DNA of 64,000 bases from contig JBCDBD010000002.1 in the NCBI GenBank assembly GCA_039184335.1, positions 124,001 to 188,000 on the forward strand, in the 5' to 3' direction. Positions 53,135 through 61,143 of the stretch are shown one piece after another. The translations under genes and the position numbers were made by a program. This DNA comes from JBCDBD01 sp039184335. GTDB taxonomy: Bacteria > Bacteroidota > Bacteroidia > Flavobacteriales > Flavobacteriaceae. Under the pieces are notes generated by a model. That model searched no databases. It saw only the letters and a list, made by a program, of their open reading frames with translations, and was not told where the DNA came from. The number at the start of each line of letters is the position of its first letter. Position 1 is the first letter of the stretch.

Positions 53135-53947
53135 GTGTTGGGAAAGGTCATAAAATCTAATGTGATATGCTTTTTGGTGGTAGTGTTGACAGCTTGTAAT
53201 GAAGATGTTGACAAACCGCACGTGCAAGCTGTTTACCCAACTTCCGAAGTGCTTCCAGAAAACTTACTTCGTATGTATGTCCAGTTTTCACAACCTATGA
53301 AAACCATCGGTAATATTGAGAAAGTTAGACTTATGGATGAATATGGAAACGAGGTCAAAAATGTATTCTTCAATAACGCCCAAGAACTTTGGAACAAGGA
53401 ACAAACACAACTTACGCTGATTTTAGACCCCGCTCGCGTAAAAACCGGTTTAAAAACAAATGAAGCAATGGGGTACGCTATAAAGCGGAACAAAAATTAC
53501 GCACTGGTTATTGAAGGCTTAGAAGATGTTTATCATCAAAAAATGGGGGCTTCTTTTAAAAAGAAAATGACCATAGCAAAAGCAGATGTAATAAATCCTA
53601 AAACCTCGAACTGGAAATTAACCATTCCAAAAGCGAATAGCAAAAACCGTTTTGTTGTGAATTTTCCGCAAATGCTCGATTATGTTTCTTTAAAACAACG
53701 GTTGATCATTACGGATAATGACAACAATCGGATTGAAGGATTGATTTCAATAGAACAACAAGAAACACAATGGAGTTTCGAGCCGAAACAAACTTGGAAA
53801 GCCGGAAAGTATATATTATATGTGAATACAAGGTTAGAAGACCCCTCTGGGAATAACCTCAATGGATTGTTTGACCATAAGATTGGAAGTTTAAAATATA
53901 AAAAAGAAGGGGTAATTGAAAAAGTGCCATTTACCATAAGACTATAA
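53135..53947 (+). CDS. Lipoprotein with Big_5-type Ig-like domains
   Basis: The frame opens with GTG at 53135; the lipobox is VVVLTAC (Cys21). Residues 27-110 show VQAVYPTSEVLPENLLRMYV and QFSQPM, the pattern of SbsA/Big_5 Ig-like domains, and a second similar segment lies near NRFVVNFPQMLDYVSL to AGKYILYVNTRLEDPSGN. Such lipoproteins usually scaffold or anchor other envelope proteins. It lies 13 bp after the propeller lipoprotein and just before the broken hydrolase gene. Confidence 0.75.
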   Translation: MLGKVIKSNVICFLVVVLTACNEDVDKPHVQAVYPTSEVLPENLLRMYVQFSQPMKTIGNIEKVRLMDEYGNEVKNVFFNNAQELWNKEQTQLTLILDPARVKTGLKTNEAMGYAIKRNKNYALVIEGLEDVYHQKMGASFKKKMTIAKADVINPKTSNWKLTIPKANSKNRFVVNFPQMLDYVSLKQRLIITDNDNNRIEGLISIEQQETQWSFEPKQTWKAGKYILYVNTRLEDPSGNNLNGLFDHKIGSLKYKKEGVIEKVPFTIRL

Positions 53948-53949
53948 AT

Positions 53950-54954
53950 ATGTAATCAAAGACTATTTATCTATCCATACCGATCATCGTATCAGTATTG
54001 GTGATTTCATCCTGTAAGCAAAAAGAAGTTGATAACAATGAAAGCGAAACAGTTGAAAAAGCTTCGCAAGAATATAAACGAGACCTAATCTCAACCACAG
54101 ACATATTTTTTCATGGATTTCGTGATATTGATATTACGATAGATGGGATTAATATTCATGATGTGATCGGTGGTTCTGGAGCACCTTTGCTATTGTTACA
54201 TGGTGCGCAAGAATCCCATGTCATGTGGCGCGATATAGCACCAAAGCTTGCTAAAGACTTCACCGTAGTTATACCAGATTTACGTGGTTATGGGCGAAGT
54301 GATAAGCCCTAAGACGGCGATTACTCAAAAAGACGAATGGCCAAAGACCAAATAGAATTGATGCGCACCTTAGGATATGATACCTTAGGATATGATACCT
54401 TTCTCATTGCTTCCCATGATAGAGGGTCGCATACTGCTAGAAGGTTGACTAAAGATTACCCGAAAGCGGTCAAGAAAATGGTCATTATGGATATTATTCC
54501 TGCAACCAATGTTTGGGAACATATAGATGATAAAGTCGCAAATCGGTTTTGGAGTTGGTTGTTCTGGTCGCAACCTTACCCATTACCCGAAAAAATGATG
54601 AGACCCCAAGCAGGTGAGTTCGTAAAAATGATAGCTGGTGATGATATTGAAGCAGGGGAAGATTATGCCGCAACGAATGGAACAGATGAAGCATTTCACG
54701 CCATGTGCGAAGATTATCGCGCCAGTAAAGGCATTGATATCGCACATGATAAAGCCGATGCGCATATAAAAATCAATGTTCCCACCCTGGTCATTTGGGG
54801 TAAAAAATCCAATACTGGCGAGTTTGATTATCCAACAATATGGAAAAATGAAGTACATGAGGTTTCTTTTCTAGAACTAGATTGCGGCCATTTCGTAGTG
54901 GAAGAAAAACCACGGGAAGTATTAGAAGCAACACTTTCATTTTTAACTAAATAA
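53950..54954 (+). pseudogene. Alpha/beta hydrolase (haloacetate dehalogenase-like) with two in-frame TAA codons
   Basis: One frame runs from ATG 53950 to 54954 but holds TAA at codon 2 (53953-53955) and at 54310-54312. Ignoring these, the product is a lipoprotein (VLVISSC lipobox) with an alpha/beta-hydrolase fold: LLLLHGAQESHVMW, DLRGYGRSDKP, then DGDYSKRRMAKDQ, the nucleophile motif SHDRGSHTARR and the histidine in LDCGHFVVEEKP. These match fluoroacetate/haloacetate dehalogenases. A 15-base tandem duplication at 54368-54397 repeats LGYDT. The two halves could still be translated separately; loss of function is more likely. Confidence 0.8.
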
Positions 54955-55034
54955 TCGGTGAAAGCGCTACAAGAGAATAAAAAAAGTATTGGCCTTTGGT
55001 GCAAGCAAAAGCTGAACTTCAACACATAAAATAT

Positions 55035-55296
55035 TGAAACCTAGTACGGCCGATGAACTTGAAAACGTGTGAGTGATGCTGGCCGATTTAAACGAATATG
55101 CGTAACCATTATATGCTATTGATTTAGATAAGGAAAATGGTGTAGATAGAAAAGCGATGGAGTTTTATGTATAGATGACGCTAACCCACGTAATTTTAAT
55201 ATCAGTTACAGAACACAATATGAAGGCTTCCCTGTTTTTTTTAGTTTTGGAGAATTCAAAAAGTATAAAATAGCAAAAGCAAAACAAAGTATATGA
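55035..55296 (+). pseudogene. Remnant of an unidentified gene
   Basis: In one frame the sequence reads STADELENV, stop, VMLADLNEYA, stop, PLYAIDLDKENGVDRKAMEF, then after a frameshift DDANPRNFNISYRTQYEGFP and VFFSFGEFKKYKIAKAK to a TGA at 55294-55296. The composition is that of a protein C-terminus; family not recognised. It fills most of the 415 bp interval before the first DUF6090 gene. Confidence 0.4.
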
Positions 55297-55369
55297 AATC
55301 ATAGCACCCATTCGGTCATTACACTTGATATACTAACCGCTGTGCTTCATGATAACCAATCAAAAACAA

Positions 55370-56146
55370 ATGTTTAAATTCTTCCGTCATATCCGTCAAA
55401 AACTGCTAGAAGAAAATCGATTTAGCAAATACCTCTTTTATGCTATCGGCGAAATCATTCTGGTCGTCATCGGTATTTTAATTGCACTCCAAATAAACAA
55501 TTGGAATGAAAACAAGAAAAAAAATGATTCCGAATCGCTTTATTATCAAAGATTGTTAGAAGATTTTGAGCTAGAAAAAGCCTCGATCAGTGCCCTAAAA
55601 GAGGATGCCGACCAACGCATCAAACACAGTAAAAGATTAATCGTAGAACTGAATTATGGCACCAAGGACAAATATTATATCATGAATGCTTTTCTAAAGG
55701 CCTTTAGAAGTGATGCATATGTACCAAAAAACGTTACTTTCAAAGATTTAATTTCTTCTGGCAACCTAAGTATAATAAGTGATTTGACTATTAAGAATAG
55801 TCTGATTCAATTTTATGGTGAGCAAGAAAATGTGTTGGGTCAAATAAACTCAAATAGGGATGAAAAAGTAAAAGTGTCTTTTGATGTAATCAATAACCAA
55901 GAAGGTTTTGGTATACAAGAATTTGATTATTTAAAAAGGCAACTCGAACCAGAAATTCTTGAAGTACTTCCCAATTATAACTGGATAGATGACAAGTCAA
56001 GTGAAACTTACAAGCGGTTTCAGAACCTATTGTTATTCAACATTACCATGTCGGATAGAGACAAACAACATTTAGATAGAATCAGCAATTTCATGGAGAC
56101 ACCTTATCGATTGCTACAAAAAAAATGTGGTCAAGAACATGATTAA
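55370..56146 (+). CDS. DUF6090-family membrane protein, copy 1
   Basis: Start ATG 55370 (MFKFFRHIRQKLLEEN) is where the family begins; ATG 55349 adds seven residues. The module is a basic amphipathic start, SKYLFYAIGEIILVVIGILI as a single membrane helix, and QINNWNENK, followed by about 200 periplasmic residues of helical character. No activity is known. It is the first of four such genes here and overlaps copy 2 by 8 bp. Confidence 0.88.
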   Translation: MFKFFRHIRQKLLEENRFSKYLFYAIGEIILVVIGILIALQINNWNENKKKNDSESLYYQRLLEDFELEKASISALKEDADQRIKHSKRLIVELNYGTKDKYYIMNAFLKAFRSDAYVPKNVTFKDLISSGNLSIISDLTIKNSLIQFYGEQENVLGQINSNRDEKVKVSFDVINNQEGFGIQEFDYLKRQLEPEILEVLPNYNWIDDKSSETYKRFQNLLLFNITMSDRDKQHLDRISNFMETPYRLLQKKCGQEHD

Positions 56147-56897
56147 ATTCTTCCGTAAAATTCGCCGAGCATTGCTTTCTGAAAACAAATTCAGCAAGTA
56201 TCTGATTTATGCCATTGGAGAAATTTTTCTTGTAGTTATTGGAATTTTGATTGCACTATGGCTAAACAATCTTAATCAGCAAAGAATTGAAACCCAAGAA
56301 AGAGAACAACTAAAAATAGCTTTGATTAAAGAGTTACAGCAAAACAAAGAGACATTTGCTAGTTATCAAGAGTATGCAAATGAATGCAATAAAAAAAACA
56401 TTATTATTTTAAATATTTCTGCAGGAAAGCAAACAGATTTACCGGTTGATTCCATTAGAAAATATGTGGTAGATATGTTTCCTGATTTAGGTTTAAGGTT
56501 TAATGAATCTATTCGTAAATCTGCAAGTTCTGCTGGTCAGCTAGAGTTATTAACTACAAAGGAAAGTACTGCATTAGCAGAGTATGAAGCGTTAATTGAA
56601 AATTATAAAAATGCCAGAAAAATAAATACGGTTTGGAAAGAAAGTAATAGAGATATGTTTAATTATTTATCAATTTACAAGCGGAATGTAAACCAAAACC
56701 TAGAAAAAAGATTACCAAACACAACCTTGTTAAGTCATCCTGATTATGATTTATCCGATAAAGAATTTATTTCTTATCTAAAAAACAAAGAAACGTATAC
56801 CAAGCTAAACGATATATTTATTAGTTCTATAGTTGACGTTTATTGGCTAGAATCAATTATTAAAGATATAGATGACACAATTGAAGTATTGCAATAA
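56139..56897 (+). CDS. DUF6090-family membrane protein, copy 2
   Basis: ATG 56139 (MIKFFRKIRRALLSENK) is preferred to ATG 56127, since the family begins MIKFFRKIR. The membrane helix reads YAIGEIFLVVIGILIALWL and is followed by NNLNQQRIETQERE. The C-terminal part is unlike that of copies 1, 3 and 4 apart from its general helical nature. It overlaps copy 1 by 8 bp, suggesting coupled translation. AT-rich relative to the upstream half of the window. Confidence 0.88.
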   Translation: MIKFFRKIRRALLSENKFSKYLIYAIGEIFLVVIGILIALWLNNLNQQRIETQEREQLKIALIKELQQNKETFASYQEYANECNKKNIIILNISAGKQTDLPVDSIRKYVVDMFPDLGLRFNESIRKSASSAGQLELLTTKESTALAEYEALIENYKNARKINTVWKESNRDMFNYLSIYKRNVNQNLEKRLPNTTLLSHPDYDLSDKEFISYLKNKETYTKLNDIFISSIVDVYWLESIIKDIDDTIEVLQ

Positions 56898-56911
56898 TGC
56901 ACTCATAAAAA

Positions 56912-56953
56912 TAACGAAAGCACAACAATGTATATGATATCATAACCAATACC
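56912..56953 (+). repeat. Intergenic repeat C, start of a repeat family
   Basis: The unit begins TAACGAAAGCACAACAATG, matching repeat A (57687 on) over its first 17 bases. It leads directly into DUF6090 copy 3. Repeats A and B share the same left end. Confidence 0.45.
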
Positions 56954-56954
56954 A

Positions 56955-57689
56955 ATGATAAAATTCTTTAGGAAAATCAGACAGAAACTACTTTCTGAGA
57001 ATAAATTCAGTAAATACCTGATTTATGCCGTTGGGGAAATAGTATTAGTTGTCATTGGCATTTTAATTGCCCTTCAAATAAATAATTGGAATGAGAACAG
57101 AAAGAATAAAGTATTAGAATTAAGTATCCTTAAAGAATTCAAGAGCTCTATTTCAATGGATATTGTACAGTTAAATTCGAGAGCTGAGTCAGCTAAAAAT
57201 AACATTTATAGTGCCAACATACTATTGAATCATTTAGAAAAAAATCTTGGGTACAACGATTCACTCAATAAACATTTTAATATTATCACTTCAACCTTAT
57301 ATAAAGCTTTTAATCCACAAATAACAGCATATAAAATGTTGGAATCTAAAGGCGTTGATTTAATCAGTAATATTGAATTGAAAAAAGACATTTTAAACCT
57401 ATATAATTTTGATTATCATGAACTGATTTATGAATATGAAAATTATCAGAAAAACATCCTCAATTATGGGAGACCTATTGCTAGAAGCCAATTTGAAGTG
57501 ACAGATAATAATAGTACAACTCCAGGTTTGAAACCAGTTAATTACAATTCTTTAAGTTTGAATGTCCAGCTAGTTAATACCTTGAAAATAATTGTTAGCA
57601 ATGATAAAGGAATTCAAGAGGTAATTGAAAGCCTAACTGATAAATGTCAAAAAATAGTAGCAGAAATTGATATAGAATTGAATAAATAA
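56955..57689 (+). CDS. DUF6090-family membrane protein, copy 3
   Basis: The 244-residue protein has the family start MIKFFRKIRQKLLSENKFSK, membrane helix IYAVGEIVLVVIGILIALQI and NNWNENRKN, then a helical periplasmic region. Its first 86 bases (56955-57040) are identical to those of copy 4 (58806-58891), and the match resumes after a short diverged stretch until about base 140. Beyond that the two genes are unrelated at DNA level. The stop codon is the first base triplet of repeat A. Confidence 0.88.
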   Translation: MIKFFRKIRQKLLSENKFSKYLIYAVGEIVLVVIGILIALQINNWNENRKNKVLELSILKEFKSSISMDIVQLNSRAESAKNNIYSANILLNHLEKNLGYNDSLNKHFNIITSTLYKAFNPQITAYKMLESKGVDLISNIELKKDILNLYNFDYHELIYEYENYQKNILNYGRPIARSQFEVTDNNSTTPGLKPVNYNSLSLNVQLVNTLKIIVSNDKGIQEVIESLTDKCQKIVAEIDIELNK

Positions 57690-57845
57690 CGAAAGCACAA
57701 CAAAGATAGCTATAATCCATGGTTAGCCATGTAAAGGTTATTCGAGAAATCCTGTCGAATTTCTACTAAGCAGTTCTCTTTTTGCTAACTTAGGTCTCAA
57801 AGGCTTCGAAATCATAGAACGTTGGCAAACATAAAATAAACCATA
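57687..57845 (+). repeat. Intergenic repeat A (cassette-boundary-like)
   Basis: The unit runs from TAACGAAAGCACAACAAAG at the DUF6090 copy 3 stop to ACGTTGGCAAAC just before the DUF3179 gene. Its left third aligns to repeat B (AACAAAGAT-GCTA and CCATGG-TA are shared), and its right end contains the reverse complement of GTTTGCCAAC, present at the left end of repeat B. The arrangement flanks a single gene, like a gene-cassette boundary. Confidence 0.5.
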
Positions 57846-58661
57846 ATGAAAAACATCTATTTACTATGTCTGGTTATTCTTTTAGTTGGCTGTAAAGAGC
57901 AAACAAAAAAAGACGAGGCCAAATCTGTGGAAAACAAAGAATCCGTAAAGAAAAAGGAACGCCCAGTAGCACTAGAAAATGGTAAGTTTTTTAAAGTTAA
58001 TGGAAAGAAAATGCTTTATGGTGGAGAAAATGAATATCAGCACTTTGACATAACGGATTATTCGCTTAAAGATGAACAGTTTCACTATGGAATTGGGCGC
58101 GAAAAATTTCCAGCATTACTAAAGCCAGAATTTATTTCTGTCTCAGAAGCTAACAAAGTTTGGGCAGATAGCACAAGATTTTTGTTGGCGAAATCTGGTA
58201 ATGAGGTAAAAGCTTATTCTGTTAAAGACCTGACAAGACACGAAATTGTAAACGACGTTTTGGATGGACAGCCTATTATGGCCGCTTACTGTATATTGGC
58301 TGATTTAGGAGCTATATACGAGCGGAATTATGGAGGTAAAGAATTAACATTTGCATTAAGTGGTTATACTTACTATGACGAAGATGTTTGGAATGGATCA
58401 GATGGATTTGTGTTTTGGGATAGGGAAACAGAAAGCCTTTGGTGGCCATTGATTGGGAAAGCTGTATCTGGGCCTTTAAAGAATGTAGGACTTATTGAGA
58501 TGGATAAAAACAAATGGAACGATACTACTTGGAAATATATTCGAGATAACTATCCAAATGCGAAAGTTCTAAAGTCGGGACAGGACTTTGAAAGACCAAC
58601 TGAATGGAAAAAAATGGAAGATGTTACTTCCATAGTGGAAAACTATTCGGTCGAGAAATAA
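57846..58661 (+). CDS. DUF3179-family lipoprotein
   Basis: The lipobox is LCLVILLVGC (Cys16), followed by a lysine/glutamate-rich linker. The domain has the DUF3179 order: KFPALLKPEFISVSEANKVW, then DGQPIMAAYCILADLGAIYE, LTFALSGYTYYDEDV, and FWDRETESLWWPLIGKAVSG. The usual CPLC motif is replaced by CILA, so the second cysteine is missing. Function is unknown. The gene is flanked by repeats A and B and separates DUF6090 copies 3 and 4. Confidence 0.85.
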   Translation: MKNIYLLCLVILLVGCKEQTKKDEAKSVENKESVKKKERPVALENGKFFKVNGKKMLYGGENEYQHFDITDYSLKDEQFHYGIGREKFPALLKPEFISVSEANKVWADSTRFLLAKSGNEVKAYSVKDLTRHEIVNDVLDGQPIMAAYCILADLGAIYERNYGGKELTFALSGYTYYDEDVWNGSDGFVFWDRETESLWWPLIGKAVSGPLKNVGLIEMDKNKWNDTTWKYIRDNYPNAKVLKSGQDFERPTEWKKMEDVTSIVENYSVEK

Positions 58662-58805
58662 TAACGTTTGCCAACAAAGATGGCTAAAGCCCATGGCTAA
58701 CGCTTGGTCATTTTTTCCTGACTTGAGTTTATTAAAAACTGTATGGCGCTGGCGACAGGGTCATTGCCAAGATTGTTGTGGTACCTCATGACCAACTGCT
58801 AACCA
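58662..58805 (+). repeat. Intergenic repeat B (cassette-boundary-like)
   Basis: The unit begins TAACGTTTGCCAACAAAGAT, directly after the DUF3179 stop, and continues with GGCTAAAGCCCATGGCTAAC, which lines up with the left third of repeat A. It ends at the ATG of DUF6090 copy 4. An internal tract with CTGGCGACAGGG has no counterpart in A. Confidence 0.5.
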
Positions 58806-59573
58806 ATGATAAAATTCTTTAGGAAAATCAGACAGAAACTACTTTCTGAGAATAAATTCAGTAAATACCTGATTTATGCCGTTGGGGAAATTATCCTTGT
58901 GGTCATTGGCATTTTAATTGCCCTTCAAATAAATAATTGGAATGAACAAAAAAAGGAGCGACAGAAAGAAACCAAATTATTAAACCAATTGGTCTTAGAC
59001 CTCAAATACAATCTAAATGAAATCAGCGATATGTATGGGGATGTCCTTATTAGGTCAGTTGCCAAAGATTCGATCCTGAATCACCTCGAAAATGTGGAAA
59101 GACATTCAGAAGAGTTGAAAATGTACCTTCACCAAATCCAATTACCTGGAATTTTCAACCTTGCCAACACAACATATAAATCAATTGAATCCGGTGGAAT
59201 TGATGCCCTTTCAAATGACACACTCAGAGCCAAGATAACGGACATGTATGAATTTGACTTTCGCAATGTTGAAGAAAGAAGAAAGCTTGAGTATGATATG
59301 ATAACCTATCGCCTCAAACCTATTACGCTTGCTCATCTAATTCCTACAGACGTAAGTAAAATTCAAGGTGATAGGTCAATACTGGAAGATGTGGCCATTA
59401 TGAACTTTCCAAGAAATCCAAAAGCACTGGCCAAGAATGGAGAATTTGTTAATGTTCTTTCAGAATTACAGGCGATGACTACGGCAAGAAAGTATTTTCA
59501 AGAGAAAACCCTGATAAAATTAGAAGAATTGATAGCTGAAGTTGAAGAAGAAATTATACGATTGAAAAATTAA
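58806..59573 (+). CDS. DUF6090-family membrane protein, copy 4
   Basis: The 255-residue protein shares its first 29 residues and 86 bases with copy 3, has the membrane helix VGEIILVVIGILIALQINN, then WNEQKKERQKETKLLNQLV and a helical periplasmic part with YKSIESGGIDALSNDTLR, a motif also seen in copies 1 and 3 as LISSGNL and MLESKGVDLI. The gene ends 14 bp before the YfcC-type transporter gene. Function is unknown. Confidence 0.88.
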   Translation: MIKFFRKIRQKLLSENKFSKYLIYAVGEIILVVIGILIALQINNWNEQKKERQKETKLLNQLVLDLKYNLNEISDMYGDVLIRSVAKDSILNHLENVERHSEELKMYLHQIQLPGIFNLANTTYKSIESGGIDALSNDTLRAKITDMYEFDFRNVEERRKLEYDMITYRLKPITLAHLIPTDVSKIQGDRSILEDVAIMNFPRNPKALAKNGEFVNVLSELQAMTTARKYFQEKTLIKLEELIAEVEEEIIRLKN

Positions 59574-59587
59574 AAGCGAACGACCAA

Positions 59588-60922
59588 ATGAAGAAATTTC
59601 CAAATGCTTTCGTAATCATTCTTTTCGTGATCCTATCTGCTTGGGCACTGACTTTTCTGATCCCAAAAGGAAATTACCAACGGAAACTCGACCAAACCAA
59701 TGAACGGACCATTGTCGTACCCAATTCATATGAATACCAAGAGGCGCAACACCTTTCACCCTTCGATATGCTGCTTGCCATACCCGAAGGAATCGCTGGA
59801 AGGGCCGATTTAATTGTGCTGGTGCTTTTGTTAGGGGGTAGTTTTTTTATCATAGAAAGGACAGGAGCCCTCAATCAAGGTTTAGGCCAATTGATTACCC
59901 TACTAAACGGAAAAGAACTTTTTGCCTTGACCACAATATCTATTTTGTTTTTTATAGCAGGTTCCACAATTGCCCTACAAGAAGAAATTATAGCCTTGAC
60001 CCCGGTTCTCTTATTATTTGGGCGAAACTTGGGCTACTCCCCATTGACCATGATCTGTGCCAGTTATGGTTCGGCCGTTGTGGGTGCTTCCTTTAGTCCA
60101 TTCAACCCCTTTGGCGTTTTAATCGCACAAAAAGAGGCTGAAGTCGAATTGTTATCTGGACTGGAATTTAGATTGCTATTTCTGTTAATAGCAGGATTCA
60201 TATGGACCATTTACATAATTCAATACGCACGAAAAAATACTGTGGAGAAATCAAGATCTGAACTAACCGTGACTAGCCTGACATCACAAAATAAAATCAT
60301 TTTAATCTTACTCGCAGTTACTTTTGGAATTGTTTCCTATGGATTGATTGCCTTGGGTTGGGGTTTTAACGAGATGTCCGCTTGTTTTTTTGCACTGGGA
60401 TTGCTCAGTGGGTTGATAGCCAAGTTTGGCTTCAATAAAACAACTGAATTGTACGTAGAGGGTTTTAAAGAAATGGTTTTTGCTTGTGCAATCATTGGAC
60501 TTGCAAATAGTGTCTCAGTTGTTCTGACCAAAGGTTCTATTATCGATACCATTGTATACGGTCTCTTTACCCCACTAAAAAATATTGCTCCTTCATTTTC
60601 AGGAGTACTCATGATGATGGCCCATACCATACTTCATTTTCCAGTACCCAGTTACTCTGGACAGGCCATTCTGACAATGCCCATTTTAACCCCTCTCTCG
60701 GATTTGATCGGACTATCAAGACAGGTTTGCGTCCTTGCCTATCAATACGGAACAATAATGATGGATGTAATTGTTCCGACCAATGGGGCCCTGATGGCTG
60801 TCATTGCCCTTGGGGGCATTAAATATAACAATTGGATCAGGTTCATAATAAAACCAACTTTAATTATGTTGATTCTTGCGGCTATTGCAATTCTAATTGC
60901 CATTAAAGTTGGTTACGAGTAG
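59588..60922 (+). CDS. YfcC-family (DcuC-type) membrane transporter
   Basis: The 444-residue protein has about 12 helices. Family blocks are LSPFDMLLAIPEGI, GGSFFIIERTGALNQGL, SIALQEEIIALTPVLLLF and the second repeat's VPTNGALMAVIALGGIKYNN with PSYSGQAILTMPIL. It belongs to the YfcC/ArcD-like IT-superfamily carriers of dicarboxylates, short-chain acids or amino acids. Substrate unknown. It is read in the same direction as DUF6090 copy 4, 14 bp later. Confidence 0.88.
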   Translation: MKKFPNAFVIILFVILSAWALTFLIPKGNYQRKLDQTNERTIVVPNSYEYQEAQHLSPFDMLLAIPEGIAGRADLIVLVLLLGGSFFIIERTGALNQGLGQLITLLNGKELFALTTISILFFIAGSTIALQEEIIALTPVLLLFGRNLGYSPLTMICASYGSAVVGASFSPFNPFGVLIAQKEAEVELLSGLEFRLLFLLIAGFIWTIYIIQYARKNTVEKSRSELTVTSLTSQNKIILILLAVTFGIVSYGLIALGWGFNEMSACFFALGLLSGLIAKFGFNKTTELYVEGFKEMVFACAIIGLANSVSVVLTKGSIIDTIVYGLFTPLKNIAPSFSGVLMMMAHTILHFPVPSYSGQAILTMPILTPLSDLIGLSRQVCVLAYQYGTIMMDVIVPTNGALMAVIALGGIKYNNWIRFIIKPTLIMLILAAIAILIAIKVGYE

Positions 60923-61143
60923 TGCTTTTTTGTCGGCAAAAGTGTTTTCTTTAACTCCTAGAGCTTTTTAAGACCCACATTTTAAGGGACAGATTTCTTA
61001 ACGATAAGACTTGAGATTTATATTATGCAAGAGTGAGCAAAACAAGGTTTTGCGCTGTGCAATTCATCGAAAAAATGGAAAAGTGCAAATAAAATTTTAA
61101 CATTTGCGTTTTGCTGTTGAACCATACCAACCGAAGTAACCAC

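Noticed and set aside
54955..55034. Further coding remnant directly after the hydrolase.
   Set aside because: No frame gives a stretch longer than about 20 plausible residues.
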